DNA of 64,000 nt from Triglochin maritima (taxonomy: Eukaryota > Streptophyta > Magnoliopsida > Alismatales > Juncaginaceae): the NCBI GenBank assembly GCA_963682175.1, contig OY821786.1, positions 36,449,501 to 36,513,500 of the forward strand. The letters run 5' to 3'. Shown piece by piece: positions 60,179 to 64,000 of the stretch. Within the stretch, counting starts at the first letter, position 1. Each line of letters starts with the position of its first letter. The position numbers and the translations under genes were made by a program. The notes beneath the pieces were generated by a model. The model ran no database searches. It saw nothing but the letters and a program-made list of their open reading frames with translations, and was not told the DNA's origin.

Positions 60179-61813
60179 TAGAGGCTCTAGCACTGATACG
60201 CGGGGTCGATATTTTCTCTAAGATAAGTCACAAATTGACGACTCAGTTGAAATGTCTTTCTAATCACTGCTATATGTTGTTTGTTCCCAAAATATTATAT
60301 TTGTTTGTTGACTTTTTCTGGATATTGTTGTGTATTTTATTCGACATGTGTAAACATAGTTTAACAAGAAAATATTTGTTATTACAACACTTATAAGGTT
60401 AATAATACTCTTGTAAAAGAAATAAAAACTACTTTTAACTATGTTAAAGCAAAGACATTATTAGCAAAAAAGGATTATCCGTCACGAACACAAAGTACAT
60501 GGGAGTGATGGGCACGTCTTGCGCATACTCTGAAATCAACCTAAAATTTAGGAGAATCTATGGTTTATCCTTAATAAAAAATTAATAATTTTAACATCAA
60601 CGCTTCACAAAAAAATGTCTCCTCACCCGACTTCCTTGTCATGATCGTTCAATTTTGGTACAATGAATGCAAATCATTCGAAACGTAGACAACTAGAAAT
60701 TACAACGAATTCAGTTTTATATTAGGGGCCCTAACATTGATACCTTGCGACGATATTTTATCTAAGACAATTCGCAAATTGACGACGGTTGGAATGTCTT
60801 TCTGATCACTGCTATTTTGTTGTTTGTTTCCTAAACATAATATTATTTGTTGACTTTGTTGGAATCCTACTGTGTATTTTATTCGACATGTGCAACCTTA
60901 TGTTTAAAGTGAAAATATTTGTTAATAATATTACAACACTTGTAACTTGTAACTTGTAAGATTAATAATTTCTTGCAAAAGAAATAAAGACTACTTTTAA
61001 CTATGTTAAAACAAAGACACTATTAGCAAAAAAGATAATATTTCAGGAGCCCTAAGTACATGGGAGTGATGGGCTCGTCTTGTGCATACTCTGAAATCAA
61101 GGTAAAGTTTAAGACAATTAATGATTTATCCTTAATAAAAAAATTAATAATTTAAACATCAACGCTTCAAAAAAAATCTGTCGTCATCTGACATCCTTGT
61201 CATGATCGTTCAATTTTGGTATAATGAATGCAAATCATTTGAAAGGTAGACAGCTAGAAATTACAACTTAATTCAGTTTTATATTAGAGGCTCAAGTCTT
61301 ACAAGTTGACAATATTTTCTCTAACACCTTCCGTTAGAAGTCTTTCTGATAACTATTATTTTGTTGTTTGTTTTCTAAACATCATATTGTTTGTTAGTTT
61401 CATCTGAATCATATTTTATTCGAGATGTGTAAACCTATGTTTAACATGAAAATATCTGTTAATAGGATTAAAACACTTATAAGGTTAATAATATTCTTGC
61501 AACAAAAATAAAAACTACTTATAACTATGTTAAAACAAAGACATTATTAGCAAAAAATATAATCTATCACGAACCTAATGTACATGGGAGTGTCTGGTGC
61601 ATACTCTGAAATCAACCTAAAGTTTAGGACAATCTATGAATTATCCTTAATAAAAAATTAATAATTTAAACATCAACGCTTCAAAAAAAATCTCTCGTCA
61701 TCTGACTTTCTTGTCATGATCGGTCAATTTTGGAATAATGAATGCAAATCATTGTAAAAGAAATAAAAACTACTTTTAAGTTTTAACTATGAACAAAATC
61801 ATTATTAGCAAAA
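60179..61813. repeat. Tandem satellite array, left block (about 525-560-bp units)
   Basis: Direct repeats marked by ATTAGCAAAA at 60461, 61023, 61547 and 61805, so successive periods are about 562, 524 and 258 bp (the last unit has an internal deletion). Shared blocks include GTACATGGGAGTG, GCATACTCTGAAATCAA, AATGAATGCAAATCATT and ACATCAACGCTTCA. Noncoding. The array resumes at 63682. Confidence 0.9.
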
Positions 61814-62100
61814 GAAAAACGATTAGCGGACGCTAGCGTTCGGGACGCGCGCTTATGTGGTCAGCCCAGTCAGCAGACGCGTTTGAGTTGGCAGTCTCCA
61901 CAGAAAAAATTTATTTTTTATTTTATTCCTCGTTTCGTACAAATGTCTACATCCCTCCATCCCTCATTAATGCGTCTCAAATCACTCATTTTCCATGAAC
62001 ATTTTGGCTCTCCTACACAGCACAGGAGACTTGTTATAAATCTCAACATGCGTCTTCCTTTTTCTTCCCTTCTCTTCTGTGGTCCTACCTCTGTGCTTTG

Positions 62101-62334
62101 ATGGAAATCGTTCATGTGTCTTTCCAAGTGGAGCAGCCGACAAACGTTCCTAAGGAGGGGATGTTTTTCCCCTCTTTCGAAGAAGCCCAAACATTTTACG
62201 TTGCTTATGCCGATTCTTGTGGTTTTTGTGTTAAGAAAAGGCATCACACCCGTTTGTTTGCTACCTCTGGGTCAGGTGTTAATGTGCTGGAACGAGATGC
62301 AATGGTGTCAAAGCTTCCGAGGATTTTGGCGTGA
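62101..62334 (+). pseudogene. FAR1-type DNA-binding domain fragment
   Basis: The frame from ATG 62101 gives about 77 residues including GMFFPSFEEAQTFYVAYADS and GFCVKKRHHTR, which fits the start of the FAR1/FHY3 WRKY-GCM1-like zinc finger (EGMxFxSxEEAxxFYxxYA...GFxVRKR). It stops before the remaining zinc ligands and before any transposase or SWIM region. Similar domains occur in FAR1-related MULE transposases, so it is read as a relic of the element's transposase, not a host gene. Confidence 0.7.
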
Positions 62335-62459
62335 TGTTCTACTGTTAAAAGTTCAATCAGAAAGTTCTATGCTTTTGCGTATAATTCCACATATACAACA
62401 AACAAGACCAAAGTCATCCTTAAGAATGTAGGAATGATCACATTCTTCTTCATTTTCTT

Positions 62460-63420
62460 CATGTACAGCAGTTGTATGTCTGTTCGGAATAAGAAGTCAG
62501 TCTGTTCGGAATATGTTGTGTGTCTGTTCGGAATAAGAAGTCTGTCTGTTCGGATTAAGTGGTGTGTATGTTCGGAATACTTTCTGTTCCATTTCTGCAC
62601 AAATTTTCAACATAATCTGGACAAACATTTTACATAAACTGGACAAACTTTTTACATAAACAAGACAAGTTTTCTACATAAACAAGACAATCTTTCTACA
62701 TAAATAATACAAACTTTCTGTTCCGTTTCTGGACACACTTTCTATGCTTTTGCGTGTAATTCCACATATACAAACAAGACCAAAGTCATCCTTAAAAATG
62801 TAGGAATGATCACATTCTTCTTCATTTTCTTCATGTATAACAGTTGTATGTCAGTTCGGAATAAGAAGTCTATCTGTTCGGAATATGTTGTGTGTCTGTT
62901 CGGATTAAGTTGTGCGTCTGTTCGGAATAAGAAGTCTGTCTGTTCGGAATATGTTGTGTGTCTGTTCGGAATAAGAAGTCTGTCTGTTCGGAATAAGAAG
63001 ACTGTCTGTTTGGATTAAGTTGTGCGTCTGTTCGGAATAAGAAGTCTGTCTGTTCGGAATATGTTGTGTGTCTGTTCGGATTAAGTTGTGCGTCTGTTCG
63101 GAATAAGAAGTCTGTCTGTTCGGAATATGTTGTTTGTCTGTTCGGAATATGTTGTGTGTCTGTTCGGAATAAGAAGTATGTCTGTTCGGAATAAGTAGTT
63201 TGTCTGTTCGGAATATGTTGTGTGTCTGTTTGGATTAAGTTGTGTGTCTGTTCGGAATATGTTGTGTGTCTGTTTGGAATATGTTGTGTGTCTGTTCGGA
63301 TTAAGTTGTGTGTATGTTCGGAATAAGAAGTCTGTCTGTTCGGATTAAGTTGCGCGTCTGTTTGGAATAAGAAGACTGTCTGTTCGGAATATGTTGTGTG
63401 TCTGTTTGGATTAAGTTGAT
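62460..63420. repeat. Minisatellite of about 20-24-bp units built on TCTGTTCGGAATA
   Basis: Dozens of units of the types TCTGTTCGGAATAAGAAG, TCTGTTCGGAATATGTTGTG and TCTGTTCGGATTAAGTTGTG in mixed order. A block of about 370 bp is duplicated first (TTCTATGCTTTTGCGT near 62369 and again near 62737). A long minus-strand ORF across it is a by-product of the repeat. Confidence 0.88.
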
Positions 63421-63681
63421 CCAACCTAAAAGTTAAAAACAATATTTTATTATGATAAGTCTGGACTCTGCACGAATAAAGGGTCTGCACGCTGTCCTAG
63501 GGTCTGCACGCTGTCCTAGGGTCTGCACTATCTGTGTATTGGGAAAAGAATCGTTCAACCTAAAGAACCGGCGTTTTTAAGAAGATCAAAGCACGTGAAG
63601 AGAAATTTTGCTGACTGGACGCTGACTCAACACGTCCACGTAAGGCGCGTCCGTGACGCCCGCGTCCGTGTATAAGGACTC

Positions 63682-64000
63682 TTAGCAAAAATGGGTAATC
63701 TGTCACCAACCCAAAGTACATGGGAGTGATGGACACGTCTTGTGCATACTCTGATGTCAAGATAACGTTTAGGGCAATCCATGATCTATCGCTAATAAGA
63801 AATTAATAATTTAAACATCAACTCTTAAAAAAAGATTCTCTCGTCATCTGACTTCCGTGTCATGATCTGTCAATTTTGGTGTAATGAATGCAAATCATTC
63901 GAAAGGTAGACAGCTAGAAATTACAACTGAAGTCAATTTTATATTATAGGCTCTAACAATGATACTATCCACCGTATTTTCTTTAAGACAAGTAGTTCGG
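63682..64000. repeat. Tandem satellite array, right block
   Basis: Continues the unit interrupted by the MULE: TTAGCAAAA, then CCAACCCAAAGTACATGGGA, GCATACTCTGATGTCAA, AATGAATGCAAATCATT. It runs off the window end. Confidence 0.88.

Larger units (their letters stand above)
61805..63690 (+). mobile_element. MULE (Mutator-like element) with FAR1 fragment, perfect 9-bp TSD
   Basis: Element 61814-63681, flanked by TTAGCAAAA at 61805-61813 and 63682-63690, a 9-bp TSD as in MULEs, created inside a satellite unit. The ends share short inverted similarity (GCGGACGC versus reverse-complement ACGGACGC) and GC-rich subterminal GGACGCG words. It contains a FAR1-type DNA-binding domain fragment (62101-62334) and a minisatellite. 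No MULE transposase core remains. Confidence 0.8.

Noticed and set aside
62460..63420. CRISPR-like repeat/spacer array
   Set aside because: Units are contiguous variants of one short word without unique spacers, in a plant nuclear TE.
62870..63490. 206-codon minus-strand ORF with repeated RTD/NRQ words
   Set aside because: It lies wholly within a minisatellite; the openness follows from the repeat unit. No domain and no conserved start.

Overview
The window is nuclear DNA of a flowering plant, most likely a eudicot. The genes have spliced exons with GT-AG introns, they belong to plant-specific families (NPF transporter, GRV2/KAM2-type RME-8, BOU-type carrier, plant glutamate receptor-like channel), the intergenic DNA is AT-rich, and many plant transposable-element (TE) families are present. 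No species can be named from the sequence alone.

Gene-rich left part (1-44.5 kb). (i) The 3' three exons of an NPF (NRT1/PTR) transporter lie on + at 423-2877; its 5' exons are outside the window. (ii) Convergent to it, on minus, is a complete GRV2/RME-8 endosomal J-protein gene at 25363-3509. I could place 22 exons; they sum to 7740 nt, an exact multiple of three (2579 residues), and every exon junction keeps frame. Its introns carry a SINE with a perfect 23-bp target-site duplication (TSD), a LINE remnant and a long LTR-like repeat. (iii) A BOU-like mitochondrial carrier lies on + (33455-35307, 3 coding exons, 297 residues). (iv) A clade-2-like glutamate receptor-like channel lies on + (38875-44538, 5 exons, 825 residues).

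TE-dominated parts. Between GRV2 and BOU (27.4-30.1 kb) two copies of one LTR family sit in inverted orientation, followed by a hAT MITE with a perfect 8-bp TSD. Between BOU and the GLR gene are two more hAT-type elements, one with a decayed transposase C-terminus. The GLR intron 2 holds a 772-bp foldback element whose arms are built from small palindromes. Right of the GLR stop codon a nested block begins: a degenerate Ty1/copia element whose 3' LTR starts about 40 bp from the stop codon and carries a hAT MITE; an LTR fragment; a CACTA (En/Spm) element on minus with a frame-broken TNP2-like transposase and a second gene ending in Ulp1-peptidase-like exons; and a solo LTR with a near-perfect 5-bp TSD. 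The right end (60.2-64 kb) is a tandem satellite of roughly 525-560-bp units interrupted by a MULE that carries a FAR1-type DNA-binding domain fragment, a minisatellite and a perfect 9-bp TSD.

The most unusual signal is a set of dense arrays of the perfect palindrome CGGTCGACCG and its decayed variants. They occur inside two LTR families that otherwise look unrelated, at five places in the window. They resemble target arrays for a DNA-binding protein, but their function is unknown.
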